64,000 nucleotides of DNA from contig CM077643.1 in NCBI GenBank assembly GCA_039707465.1, positions 200,347,605 to 200,411,604 of the forward strand, read 5' to 3'. A program made the translations under genes and the position numbers. Source of the DNA: Rhabdophis nuchalis (lineage: Eukaryota; Chordata; Lepidosauria; Squamata; Natricidae). The first letter of the stretch is position 1; each line of letters opens with the position of its first letter. Positions 1 to 10,582 of this stretch are shown piece by piece. The notes under the pieces were generated by a model, which was not told where the DNA came from, searched no databases, and worked only from the letters and a program-made list of their open reading frames with translations.

Positions 1-159
1 TGGCTGACTACAAAGAATACATTAGATATTTTTTTATTTTTTTCCTTTGAATGTTAAGCTCCTTTCTTTCTTTTTTTTACTTTTTCTTACTTTATTTTAC
101 TTTCTATTAGCTTTCATTTTATTTTTTTACTTTTAAAATAAAATTATACATAAATAGAT

Positions 160-830
160 AGATTGGCTCTTCTTACCCTTGGATGCAATAGTGTACAAAT
201 CTATGAGGCAAAGTTAACTTTATTCTCTCATTCTTTATTAATATCCAGACTTCAAAGCCATATATTACCAGCATTACCATTAAAGACAATTGCTTTAATT
301 ATTCTGAACCTTATCATACAAATATCCTTCTTTTGTTATCTTGTTTAAGTGTAGCCTACTTCTATAAGATTAATCTTCATTTCTGTAGTTCATCATTTTT
401 ATCTATTTTTGAGTCCAACCAAAGTAAACTATCTATCACATTCACTTCTTCACATTAATTGCAAGTTAATTCAGTATTCTGATTGACATGACCTTTGGTT
501 TTTGAACATTTAACATATCAGATGTTTAACGTTCAGTATTTACTTTCATAATAAGCTCATCTAAGACTTCTTTACTTTCAGCTAACAAAGTGGTATCTGC
601 TTATCACAAATTGTTATAATTTGATTGCAGCAATCACCTCTCCTAATTATGTCATTCTGATTATATTTTCCCCTGTAGAAATTGAACCATCATGGGGAAA
701 TACACATTGTTGTCACATTCCCTTCCTAATCTGAACCACTATGTTTCTTCAAACTCAATTCCTGCAGTAGTTTCTTGTTTGAAAGAAAGATTCCCTCAGA
801 CAAATAATTAGATTAGATACATCCATTAGC
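160..830 (-). mobile_element. Old BovB/RTE LINE remnant (reverse-transcriptase region)
   Basis: On the minus strand this stretch resembles the BovB/RTE segment just downstream of the YADD active site. The plus-strand text around 490-760 follows the order of antisense BovB sequence that I recall from vertebrate genomes (blocks near 575-600 and 700-760). It is strongly diverged, AT-enriched and has no usable frame, so it is an ancient, dead insertion. The boundaries are approximate and the assignment is by eye only. Confidence 0.5.
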
Positions 831-2696
831 CTCAAAGTGTCTCAATCAAAAGCCTTAGTTTGTTCAGTGAAGGAAAGCTAAACCTTCTTATTTTATCTCC
901 AATATCTATTTTATATTAGCTCTCTCACCTTATATTCTCCTATCTTCTCCAAAAACTGTTCATTTGGCATTTCTTTGCTTATGCAAGACTGTAGTCTTCT
1001 TAATAAGAACTCAAACTAACTTAGCTTGTAGAAGAAATAGTACAGTGATGGAGAGCATGATATACAACAATAATTTAGGTAACATACCAAGCATTCCCCA
1101 TTCCTGACAACTGTTCCCCAAAACACAGCCCATTTTCATGATTATTGGATGCTGCAGCATGCAAGAATAAGCTGCACAAGATGGCTATATTCTTGCATGG
1201 CCTCTGAAGCTTCCAAAAGTCATGTGAAAACAAGGCATGCTCTTGCCTGATTTTCAGTGGCCACTGAAGAGCATCTCCAATGTTACTTCAAAAATAAATG
1301 TGTTATGCAACCCAGAGCAGCCATAGATTAGCTCCAATAGCCAACAGAAAGAGAACACCATGTGGAGATAAGTGGCATATGGCAGATCCTGGAACTGCTG
1401 GACCACATGGGCAATCATGCCATTCCCCAAGGCTCACACATCTTGGGGAACAGCACTAGGCAGCCGTTTCGAGGGGAAGTGGTGGCACTAGGGCTGACAC
1501 TGAGATCTGGGCTTTAATTTCAAACCCAGCTTTGGTGCTGCCATCAAGTGCCACTGTTCAGGCTGGCCTAGATGGGCATGGGAAAAGATAGAGAATGTGT
1601 GTGTGTTGGGGGGGGGGGTTCTGGGGGGGAGGGTAGGGTTGACATGGCAGCAGAAACAGGCATTTTCTGAATTTTTCACACACTGACAAAAGATTCACCA
1701 TTACTGAAACTAGTATAATGATTCAGTAATTTGCATTCTTTTGCTTCTCCCCTCTTCAATATAAGCGTAAACTCTGATCATTTCCAGTCTCCTGGCATAA
1801 CTAGCTCCATATTTCTTGTCATAAAGATGTTAGCCTTTTAAATGCCTCTTCTCCTTTAGCTTCATTCATTTCTATGGGTGTTTTATCTATCCTTATGCTT
1901 TCCTGTGACTGCTGTTCTATTGCTTCTCATACTTCATTTCTTAATTGAATCAGCTATCTAAATGTTTCAGTCATTCTTCAAATATATTTTTTAAGGGTTT
2001 CAATATAATATTATCTTCCTTTAATTTAATTTACCTCGATTAGAACTCGTTCACAATTCCTAAATAGCTATATTTAGCTATACATTCCAATGATTTTTCT
2101 TAAATGCATTTCTTGTTATATTATTATTTTGACTGATTTGTTGACATTTTTGGCTGAGGTAGCTTCCCTTGTCTTTTCCTACATATTATCAAAAGTCTGT
2201 GTTCAGTTGTCTTATATCTGTCTTCTTCCTCAAGGCTCTATCACTCAAAGCCTATCACAATAGTTTATCCTGAAATCTACTTAGATATTTTTCCTCTTTG
2301 AAATGTTGGGAATGTTTTTTTCACTTCAGTTTTTCCCATTTCTCCTGCCTCTTTCTGTAATTCTTGGGTGCTCTTTCTCATAAGGCAAGTGCCCCAAATC
2401 AGTTTCTTTTAACTACTCTTATATTCTGGTTGTACTACATGTCTACTGGCATAGTTACCTTTTTTAATTTTCTTGGGTGAATCCTTATGTTTGATATCAA
2501 TTATTCATATTCTCTTCTAGAGTCGGCTTCACAAGTGACCTGCTTAACTGGATTGCACTTCTCCATTTTTTCCCCATCAGACATTGCCTGCCATGTTTTA
2601 TTTCGTTACCTCAGCTCAGCCTAGCAAGGATCCTAAAATGGAATCTGAATTGTTTGCAAGTTTGTTCCCCCAACACTCATATGCCTCAACACCTCT
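831..2696. other. AT-rich region without a recognised gene
   Basis: No convincing exon is seen. A 12-bp perfect inverted repeat lies at 1158-1169 and 1188-1199. A G-rich run with short TG repeats sits at 1597-1635. From about 1740 to 2640 the plus strand is pyrimidine-rich with long T runs, which would fit an old antisense retroelement, but I could not assign a family. Confidence 0.4.
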
Positions 2697-2953
2697 CACT
2701 AGATTAAAGACACACTTTTTTCGCCTGGCCGGCCTTGGGTAGTCTCTTTTTAGGTTAGGGGTTTTTAGGGGTAATTTTTAGTTTAGCATATGGGTTTTAG
2801 CGCAGGGATAATTTAATTCACTTTTAATTTTGTAGTTTGTATTCTGTATTTTGTTCTTTGTATTTTTAATTGCCTGTGCCCCGCCTCGAGTCCCCTTGGG
2901 GAGAGAGAGCGGGTTATAAAATTAAATTATTATTATTATTATTATTATTATTA
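2697..2953 (+). mobile_element. L2-clade LINE, 3' end with (ATT)n tail
   Basis: The first bases encode the C-terminal residues typical of the L2-clade ORF in this window (RLKTHFFRLAGLG, then stop). They are followed by the L2 3' untranslated region, whose last part reads as a CCCCGCCTCGAGTCCCC-like block and then a run of about nine ATT/TTA units. The same 3' block occurs inverted at 23.7, 36.0, 43.0 and 52.0 kb. This is a severely 5'-truncated retrotransposed copy. Confidence 0.85.
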
Positions 2954-4253
2954 GAGGGACTGATTCTATTTTTAAATGATTTTTTTTTTAAATTCTTCTG
3001 CTCTCACAATAATTTCACAACTCAATCTTCCTTTGCAACATAAATGACACTCTTAGTTTTGCCTCTGGCCTTTACTCATCTGATGTTCCTTGGTGGATCT
3101 GTTTTTGTTACCATAAGCCAGAGCCCTGGGCTCTCTGAGCTTGTCTTGGTAACATGAGAAAACCAAAAGTACCCCCAACTCATGTGACTATCAATACTGA
3201 AAAGTGCTCAGTGCCTGTACTAAAAGGGACAATGCAAAGTGATGCATGGGAGGATACAGTGGACAACTACAAGGTGATTATAGGATTTTAATTCAAGAGC
3301 AGGAGTGGACCACAGGAGTTTTATCAAAGCACACAGGCAGTGCCTTAATTTTAGAGCTACATTTTATGACCTATTTTGAATAAGAAGGTTTCTAAAAGTA
3401 AATCTCCTATTAAATGCCAAGGGATAGTTTCCAAGCCCTTGGGTATGATATCCTTTTACATCTAATTAAATTTGCCAGCATATCTTTGCAGTATGGTTAC
3501 ATATTCTGTGCAACTGCCAAGAGTTAGCGAGGAAGTTAAGTTTGCTAAAATGATGTTGTGTGTCAGCAGTAGCAGAAATAAATCTAAATCGCTATTTTTA
3601 AATATCTAAAAACATCCCCATTGAAGTTTGCTTGTGAAATCACATATTTACTGAAGAGTCATTTCCATGGCTAAGGAAACCAATTGTGTATTCTGCTATA
3701 TTTTATGGAAACTTTTATAAAGCCTGAAGATTAATTTAGATTTTCCTGTAACATTTTTATATCCTCTATTTGTTTAAGCTTGCCTTCAGTTCTTCTTTAT
3801 TCCCCCCCCCCCCCATATGGCTGGGGAGAACAGTGTGTCACAGCACCACAAGCTAAAATCATTTACATCCCTCGTGCTTACAGCTGTAATCCCCCTCTGT
3901 ATTTGGTTAAAAACAGGAAGACACAGCCAACACCAAAAAGCTGCTTTATCAGGCACAGTGTGAAGAAAGAATCATGGGAGAACTGTGCATGTTCCATGCG
4001 CAGTTACTTTCATGACAATGTAGAAGGAGAAAGGGGTTGGTCTGTTTTTGACTGATTTTTTTAGCTAAAATTCAGAAAGAGGTTTGTTCCTTGCTAGTTT
4101 TGAACTAGCAAATTGTAGTCAAACGCAAAAGGTTTTTCTTTTTGAGTTGCAGCTCATTTCCTCAGGTGTACAATGAAATGGGCTATAGCTCACAAAAGCT
4201 TGTGCCTTTTAATTGTAGGAAGTTATCATCCATCCATCTAGAAAAATGAACTA
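2954..4253. other. Unique sequence, no gene seen
   Basis: Mixed AT-rich sequence with a C-run at 3803-3814 and no identifiable exon. The part around 4140-4220 faintly resembles the 3' end of a Penelope-like or related retroelement seen in reptiles, too weakly to call. Confidence 0.35.
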
Positions 4254-4746
4254 TGTTAGGAAATATTAAAAGGGCAGAATATTTCCACTTAAAAGGGAGG
4301 CAGAAACTCAGGCCCTCCACCTTTGTCAATGGGCCATTAAGGCCTGAGCCAGCTCATCTGCAACACAAAAGACATGGCCTCCAGGACATAATAGGGCGCA
4401 TCTAGCAACAGAAACTCACCACATAGCACCTGGGAAGATTATATCACCCAGCAAGGCTCAGCCAAGCTTGGGACTGAAGACAGCCTACAGAGTTGCCCCT
4501 GCATGATCCCATGGGAGTCTGACAACCAATCAGAATACAAGCTCGAATTCAAAAGTCCAGAAAGGGCATAAAACCCAGGGACTCTCAGCATCTCTTCCCT
4601 TTTTTCTTCAAGATCTTCAAAGCATGTGATCCCCTTTTTCCCAGAACCTCAAAACATAATTAAAAACATATTTCTAAAGAGCCTCCATGTTTCCAGTGTC
4701 TTCTTCCCCACTTGGAACTGAACCCAGGTGGATATTTCTTCCAACA
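4254..4746 (+). mobile_element. Solo LTR of an endogenous LTR retroelement (family A)
   Basis: The 493-bp unit begins TGTTAGGAAATATT and ends CTTCCAACA, giving matched TGTT/AACA termini as expected of an LTR. A TATA-like AAGGGCATAAAACC lies near 4563 and a poly(A)-signal-like AATTAAA near 4658. No gag-pol sequence flanks it, so it is a solo LTR. Flanking bases (AACTA / TAATA) match at only 3 of 5 positions. A second copy lies at about 41609-42144 and shares the TATA region and the terminal TTCCAACA. Confidence 0.7.
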
Positions 4747-6084
4747 TAATAAAATGTGTTAGCTGGAAAAATGCTTCCAGATTTGTCCTGATTTATGATT
4801 CTTTTCATGGCATTTGTTCTTAACTGCAATCTTCAACTTTCCTGATCAAATATGAAATGTATCCATGACATCATTTCATTATCTTAACCCACTAAGAGCC
4901 CTCATTTATTCTTCTGTCCTTTCTTCCTAACCCAGTCATCATGTTGCCCTCAGTCTAAGTTCAAAGCTCAGATTCATTGTATAAGCTATTTGTCAATTCA
5001 TTGGGGGCGGGGAGAAGATGATATTAAAAAAAATAAGGTGTCAACCAAGAATTAATATACCTTCCAAATTTTTGTTCTTCCTTTGTCACTGCTTGGTTCA
5101 ACTATACCCATTGTGCCACTGCCTATTCTCTTTGGAAAAAATGTGGACCACCCTTTTAACATGCAATTGGAGCCAACATAGCATTGATGAAGTGAGAAGA
5201 AACAAGCTGGAGTGGTCCATAAGCTTAAACACTAACTATGCTCTCAGCTAAAACAGGGGCACAAGAAACCTAAAACATGATACATTTGATATGCTGCAAC
5301 AGACATATGGATTGCATCAGGGATAACCTAAAGACATTGCTCAGGAGGAGGACTCTACAGAATAGCAGCCTGAACCAACCATTGCTGAAAGTGTTTGAAC
5401 AAAATCAGACTTTGGTGTACATACAGAGTGATAACAATGGACAGGACTTGATAATGTAACATACATGCTCCAATGTGTTTTTAAAAAACAAGGTTTAGGA
5501 GCTGTTAATCTGTTGAATGCTAAAACAAGTGTGCAGCTTTTAGGGAGTTTTTTTAACTGATTTTTTTTTTTACTGTGGTAAGCTAGATATAGTTTTACTA
5601 ACATTTGGAATAAATGCATTTGGTTTTCTGCCGCAAGGCTACAGTAAGCTTAGCGGGAAGCCTCAAACAGAACAGATGGCATTTTCTTCAAATAGAAGCA
5701 AACAACCTTGAGACAACACTTTCCTTCTCCATAAAATATCTCACAAGTATTCCCAACCCTGACCTTGTTAGAAAAAATAAAATAAAATTTAGCAAATTTC
5801 AAGTCATAACAAGCTAAATGCTTGCAAATGTAGGAAGGTGTCTTAAAATATGTCAGGCTGTTTTATCTATCTAGCCAAATGCTGCCAACTTTGATTGGCA
5901 GATGCTCCCTGGGGCCTCAGTAAAGAAAGATATTTCTTATCACCCAATGTCCAATGCATTAAAATGACAATACCTTCCATCAAATATACTTCTCCCTTCA
6001 AAGCATGAGGGATACTTCTGAATCCTGCTCTTTACTGAGAAGAGATGGCTTCACTGGAAATCCGAATCATAAAACAAAATGCCT
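4747..6084. other. Unique sequence, no gene seen
   Basis: AT-rich sequence with short chance open frames on both strands and no recognisable domain, splice-flanked exon or repeat family. Confidence 0.35.
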
Positions 6085-6345
6085 CCAAAGCCAAGGCCTC
6101 CTTGTGGAGTACCGTGAAGCCATTACCATGTCAACTGCACTGTGCTGTACAGTAGAAGCCATTTTATGGCAGTACAATAGAAGCCATTTTAAGGCACAAC
6201 AGGCAGTATCTTAACAGAACACACACCCCGAGTGTTAGAGATGTCTTCCCCCCCCCACAGTATTTTTTTCATAGAGTAAGTCATCTGTGCACCAAGTTTG
6301 ATTGAAATTGCTTGAGGCGTTCCCGAATTATGCTGGAACACACAC
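6085..6345 (-). mobile_element. Helitron-like non-autonomous fragment
   Basis: This is the reverse complement of the copy at 8531-8956. Shared blocks are the CTCCTTGTGGAGTACCGTGA region, the AGAAGCCATTTTA region, the GGCACAACAGGCAG region and a block ending in AATTATGCTGGAACACAC. The Helitron 3' terminus (CAGCTAGT in the other copy) is not visible here, so the copy is truncated on that side. CA/TG dinucleotide repeats follow at 6337-6390. Confidence 0.6.
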
Positions 6346-6397
6346 ACACAGAGCCATATATGTGTGTGTGTGAGAGTGAGTGTGTGTGTTATGCTTG

Positions 6398-6905
6398 TGC
6401 TGATAAATAAACAAACAAGGGAGACTAGTATAGATCTATTTCAAGCTATTTAGCTCTCATCAGCTAGCCATACCCTCACTGCAGTGGTGGGTTTCAAATT
6501 TTTTAGAACCTACTCTGTAAGTATGGCCTATTTTGTGGGCGTGGCTTGGCAGTCATGTGACAGGGTGGGAGTGGCCACCTTTTAAAATGTAGTGAAACTC
6601 ATTTAACAACGCTCTTGCTTAGCAACCAAAATTTTGGACTCAATTGTGATGATAAATTCTTTCTTTCTTCCTTCCTTTCCTTCCCATTGGGTCACTGGCA
6701 GCGGCGGGCCAGATTTACTTCCAGGTACGCCGGTGGAACCCTCTCTCACCGGTTCTCTAAATTTCACCAACCGGCTCTCGCGAGTAGATGCGAACCTGCA
6801 GAAACCCACTACTGCCTCACTGGGATTCAAACCTGGCCTGCTTTACATGTGAGGCAGTTGTAATTGCCACTTGGCCACAGGTTCTCATCCTGATCAGCTG
6901 AGCCA
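6398..6905 (-). mobile_element. tRNA-derived SINE (family S1), split by a hAT element
   Basis: Reading on the minus strand, the tRNA-like head contains a B-box-like GTTTGAATCCCAGTGAGG, followed by the body TATGGCTAGCTGATGAGAG and a tail with TAAATAAACAAAC. Related copies lie at 7079-7221 and 18839-19015 on the plus strand. The SINE is interrupted at 6482-6814 by a hAT element that duplicated 8 bp of SINE sequence (CCTCACTG), so the SINE is the older insertion. It is not a functional tRNA gene. Confidence 0.75.
6482..6814. mobile_element. Non-autonomous hAT element, 333 bp, 8-bp TSD
   Basis: The terminal inverted repeats are CAGTGGTGGGTTTC and GAAACCCACTACTG. Both sides carry the exact 8-bp duplication CCTCACTG (6474-6481 and 6815-6822), which is diagnostic of hAT transposition. 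The interior has a CTTT-rich stretch and a segment (about 6588-6655) also found in the larger hAT elements at 31.4-32.5 and 55.7 kb. No transposase is encoded. Confidence 0.9.
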
Positions 6906-7078
6906 GGGGAATAGCTATATATTGTGTTACAACACCCTGGTAAGCCCCAAATACGGGAGGGAGCCTAACTGCTTCCCTTTTCTGTCTTTCGGCTCACCCT
7001 AGGAGACCATCCAGGCAGAAAGCTATTTTTTCATTGCCTTTGTTATATTTGTGATACATTTTTGTGCTGAGAAATAAA

Positions 7079-7221
7079 TAAACCTGTGGCCTAGTTGCAG
7101 TTACAACTGCTTCACATGTAAAACAGGCCAGGGTGGAATCCCAGTAAGAGTATGGCTAGCTGATGAGAGTTAAACAGTGTGAAATAGATCTATACTAGTC
7201 TCCCTTTATTTATTTATCACC
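7079..7221 (+). mobile_element. tRNA-derived SINE (family S1)
   Basis: The head reads GTGGCCTAGTTGCAGTTACA (A-box-like) and is followed by a B-box-like GGTGGAATCCC, the shared body TATGGCTAGCTGATGAGAG and a TTTATTTATTTATC tail. It lies in opposite orientation to the copy at 6398-6905, about 170 bp away. The sequence between them (6920-7078) resembles the upstream unit repeated at 18780 and 19091. Confidence 0.75.
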
Positions 7222-8530
7222 CAGAGAGGCGAGTGGGGCAGAGGAGGATTATAGAAAGCAAGGTTTTAGTCTCAGCAGCATGATCAAAGACCTACCACTT
7301 TTGTATGTGCCACAGTGTTGCATGTACACACCAATGACTGGTCACAGGGTGGCAATTGCCATTCTGGCTGTGTTGATATTTCCTCCAAGGTGTGGATATA
7401 TGCCAGTTGGGTTCATGTCAAATTTCAACCAAATTTTGCAGGAATTCCACCAGTGCAAGGCTTTAGCTCATTCATATATTGTCATTTTTGTACGCATCCG
7501 AAATCTATTATGGTAACTGTTGAAAGGACAAGTGGAGAAGCTGTTCTGAAACTACATAATTCACAGTCTCAAATGATAGGGATGATTTGAGAGTAAATCA
7601 ATAGTATAATAGTAAATCACTTGACCACAGAGTAGTGGTTCTAGGAAGAACTATGATACATTTTCCCATCAGATCTGGTCTATACCACTAGTAGGCTGTT
7701 TAACAGTTAGTTTAGGTTAAAACGTCTCCTATGCTGTCTATAAATCTAGTCTTATGTTTCTGTGTTGTAACATTCTGCACTGGAATCCTATTTAATGTTC
7801 TTCAATTCAAGTCTAACTTAGAAAATTCATTTCAGCTACACACACACACGCACACACACACTCATGATGAAAAAGTGCTCTGTGTAGAACTGTGTTGTAA
7901 CTATGGTAACAACATGAGGGGGGAGCTGCCCATCATAAATATATAAACCATCCATTTAGAAAAGATTTCTTTGTAGCAATGGTTGATCTGTGAACACTTC
8001 AGTCAGGGGCAGAGGCAGAATGGTTCTCATAGAATTGGTATTTCATTGTTCCCAGTTTTTTAAAAAAAATCCTGAATGCATGCTGAAGATAAACGTTTTC
8101 TTCTCCTTGTTTGTTTTTTTTAACTATGCAAAGCTCTGTTGATACTGAGTGAAATTCCAGCAGCTACCAACCATGGCAAATCTGAAAATGCGAATTCAGA
8201 TTAACTTCCCATATGATTTTTTAAACTGAAATTAGATTGATCACTTTGTAATGTTGACTCTCCAATTTTCACACCTAAACAGAACAAAATCTATATATTG
8301 CTAAAACTCTTGTTTCTATAATTGGGTGAAACAATACATCACAGGGCAAGTATTTTTGAACCAGGGTAACTCATATGGACTAACGTACAGAATCTGTCCA
8401 AAATCTGGGACCCATAATTCCCAAGGGAATAAATGTCATTTATCTCTTTAAGACTTTTTCTTAACACAACTCACATGGTGTTTGTTGTGGGGAAAAATAG
8501 GAGGAGGAAGGAGTATTAGGTATGTCTGAC
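7222..8530. other. Unique sequence with a short CA repeat
   Basis: No exon is recognised. A (CA)n microsatellite lies at 7839-7862. The rest is AT-rich, unassigned sequence. Confidence 0.35.
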
Positions 8531-8533
8531 ACA

Positions 8534-8564
<31 letters not shown>

Positions 8565-8570
8565 CGCTCG

Positions 8571-8614
<44 letters not shown>

Positions 8615-8956
8615 TCCAGCATAACTCTGGAACACCTTAAGCGATTTCAACCAAACTCGGTACACAGATTACTTACTCTCTGGAAACAAATACTGTGAGG
8701 GTAAGACATCTGTAGCACCCCTCAGAGTGTGTGTTAAGATACAGCCTGTTGTGCCTTAAAATGGCTCCTACCATACTGAAGTAAAATGGATTCTACTGTA
8801 CAGCGCAGTGGAGTTGCCATGGTAACGGCTTCACAGTACTCCACAAGGGGGCTCCCTCTGGTAAAGGAGAAAATCCAACATTATACATTGCGACGACATT
8901 CATGGAAGGAGAGTTGGGATGAATAAATACGTGGGCAGTGCCAGGTTATCAGCTAG
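8531..8956 (+). mobile_element. Helitron-like non-autonomous element with (TC)n(TG)n start
   Basis: After a (TC)n/(TG)n tract (8531-8614) comes TTCCAGCATAACTCTGGAAC, part of a block that is widespread near Helitron 5' ends. The 3' end reads GGGCAGTGCCAGGTTATC followed by AGCTAG and then T, matching the Helitron rule of a short hairpin and a CTRR terminus inserted before T. There is no target duplication and no Rep/helicase ORF. The 5' boundary is blurred by the microsatellite. Confidence 0.65.
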
Positions 8957-10180
8957 TTTGTTTATAAAGGTTTGACAAAAAAAAATCTGGGGGGAAAAAG
9001 ATTAAGTGTGCGTGCTTCCTTACAGTCACCAAGGTATTTTTGTAGTTCGGGCCCAGGTAAAAAGAACTGAAGCAGTTAAAGCTATTGTAAGCAGCTAAAG
9101 CTAATGTACAGTAAGCTGCCTCTGCAATAGGTTAGGAATGAGAGAAAGGCAGCATCATGAGAATAGCTCTTTTAAGAACTGTTGGAGAGGCTGCTTAGAG
9201 TTGCAGCTAGAGAGGAGTGAGGATGAGCCCAAAGAAGCATTACTAGATGGAAGCATCAAATTTCAGGCACCCCATTCAGGCTTTCTCACCTCAGTTGCTT
9301 TGAAAAATGTTTGGGAATGTTATGCCACAATAACTTAAGTCTTAAAGATGCTGCAACCTACTGTATGTCTCTTTTCTAGAGGCTGGGGTTCTTCTAAGGA
9401 GCCAGAGAGCCATTGCAAGTCTACATTTCAGTTTCATGTGTTGACTATAATTGACTATCCTGATGATAATTGACTATACAAATCTTTGGCTGGTGTACAC
9501 TAGGCTTACCATTCTCCTTTACATTCAAAATGTCAAACTTATATTTTAAAAAGAAAGAGATTCTAAACCTTTGCTTTATTAAGCTACCATAGTTTTATGA
9601 AATCCACCGTAAAGTTCCTAAAATAGTTCGTTGTTTTTCAACAGTGTTAAATGTCTTATCATAGTTGCCATTATAACTGAAAGATAATTAACCCAATTTC
9701 CTATTTTAATTAGGGAGCATGTATTTATCGTGCTGTATCACCTATGTTGCACTAATTATAATTAGTATAATTGTAATTGTCTGTCAAAAAGGAGAGATTT
9801 CTATTTCTTCCCAATTGGTTCCAATAATTAGGACTTCATATTTAACAATGGGTATTTTTCTGAACATCACTGCTATAAGGTCATTGCAGTGATGAAAAAA
9901 ATATTTCTATTGATTTAAATCTAATCCAAAATTTATCTAAAAAAAAAGTTTAGGCATGTAGAGACATGTCGATATGAAATCATCCCTTGAATTCTATCAA
10001 ACTCAGTACTCAGTACCCCTCCTAAGCACTGGGAGATCAACTGGGTTTCAGAAAGGAATCTTCTATCCAGGTCTGTTTAGAGGAGCCATAACTAGAGATG
10101 AAGCTGGGAATTTTTGCATGCCAAAAGGCACGACACCACTGTGCTACTTACTCCTTCTGGAAGAAGATACTAAGAACTGT
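8957..10180. other. Unique sequence; AT-rich block near 9600-9800
   Basis: No gene is seen. The interval 9570-9800 is low-repeat and AT-rich, and holds a 14-bp palindrome ACTAATTATAATTAGT-like core near 9752, typical of homeodomain-site-rich non-coding DNA. About 10080-10140 has a weak antisense tRNA-SINE look that I could not place. Confidence 0.35.
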
Positions 10181-10403
10181 GGTGACACAGTGGTTAGAAT
10201 GCAGCATTATAGGCTAATTCTGCTGATATCCAGCAGTTTGATTCTTACCGGCTCAAGGTTGACTCAGCCTTCCATCCTTCCAAGCTTGGTAAAATGAGGA
10301 CCTAGATTGTTGGGGCCAATATACTAACATTGTAAACTGCTTAGAGGGGTAAGTGCTGTGCTGCTGTAAAGCACTGTGAAGCAGATTATAAGTCTAAGTG
10401 CTA
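10181..10403 (+). mobile_element. tRNA-derived SINE (family S2)
   Basis: The head GGTGACACAGTGGTTAGAAT is tRNA A-box-like, and the body includes CTCAAGGTTGACTCAGCCTT and AAAATGAGGACC. The 3' part ends AGTCTAAGTGCTA. An antisense copy lies at 23341-23576, and a 3' fragment at 37091-37150. The family is common in squamate genomes in my recollection. The copy is diverged and contains no gene. Confidence 0.75.
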
Positions 10404-10467
10404 AGTTACTGAAGTGTTAAGTCACCCTGTTGCACTGAGTGTACTCATTTGTTTCTGTCTCTTAAAG

Positions 10468-10574
10468 CAGGGGTCTCCAACCTTTGCAACTTTAAGTCTG
10501 AAGGACTTCAGCTCCCAAAAAGTCTGGGAGCTGAAGTCCTTCAGACTTAAAGTTGCAAAGATTGGAGACTCCTG
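10468..10574. mobile_element. Palindromic hAT MITE, 107 bp, 8-bp TSD
   Basis: The element begins CAGGGGTCTCCAACC and is almost a complete palindrome, with long arms meeting near 10521. The 8-bp duplication TCTTAAAG flanks it exactly (10460-10467 and 10575-10582). It has no coding capacity. Its design matches the 135-bp palindromic element at 58934-59068, which has a different arm sequence with a shared AGTCCTTCAGACTT-like theme. Confidence 0.9.
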
Positions 10575-10582
10575 TCTTAAAG

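Noticed and set aside
6816..6905. tRNA-like A/B-box sequences as functional tRNA genes
   Set aside because: They lie in SINEs with tails and target duplications, are diverged, and lack a clean cloverleaf; the same holds for the other SINE heads.
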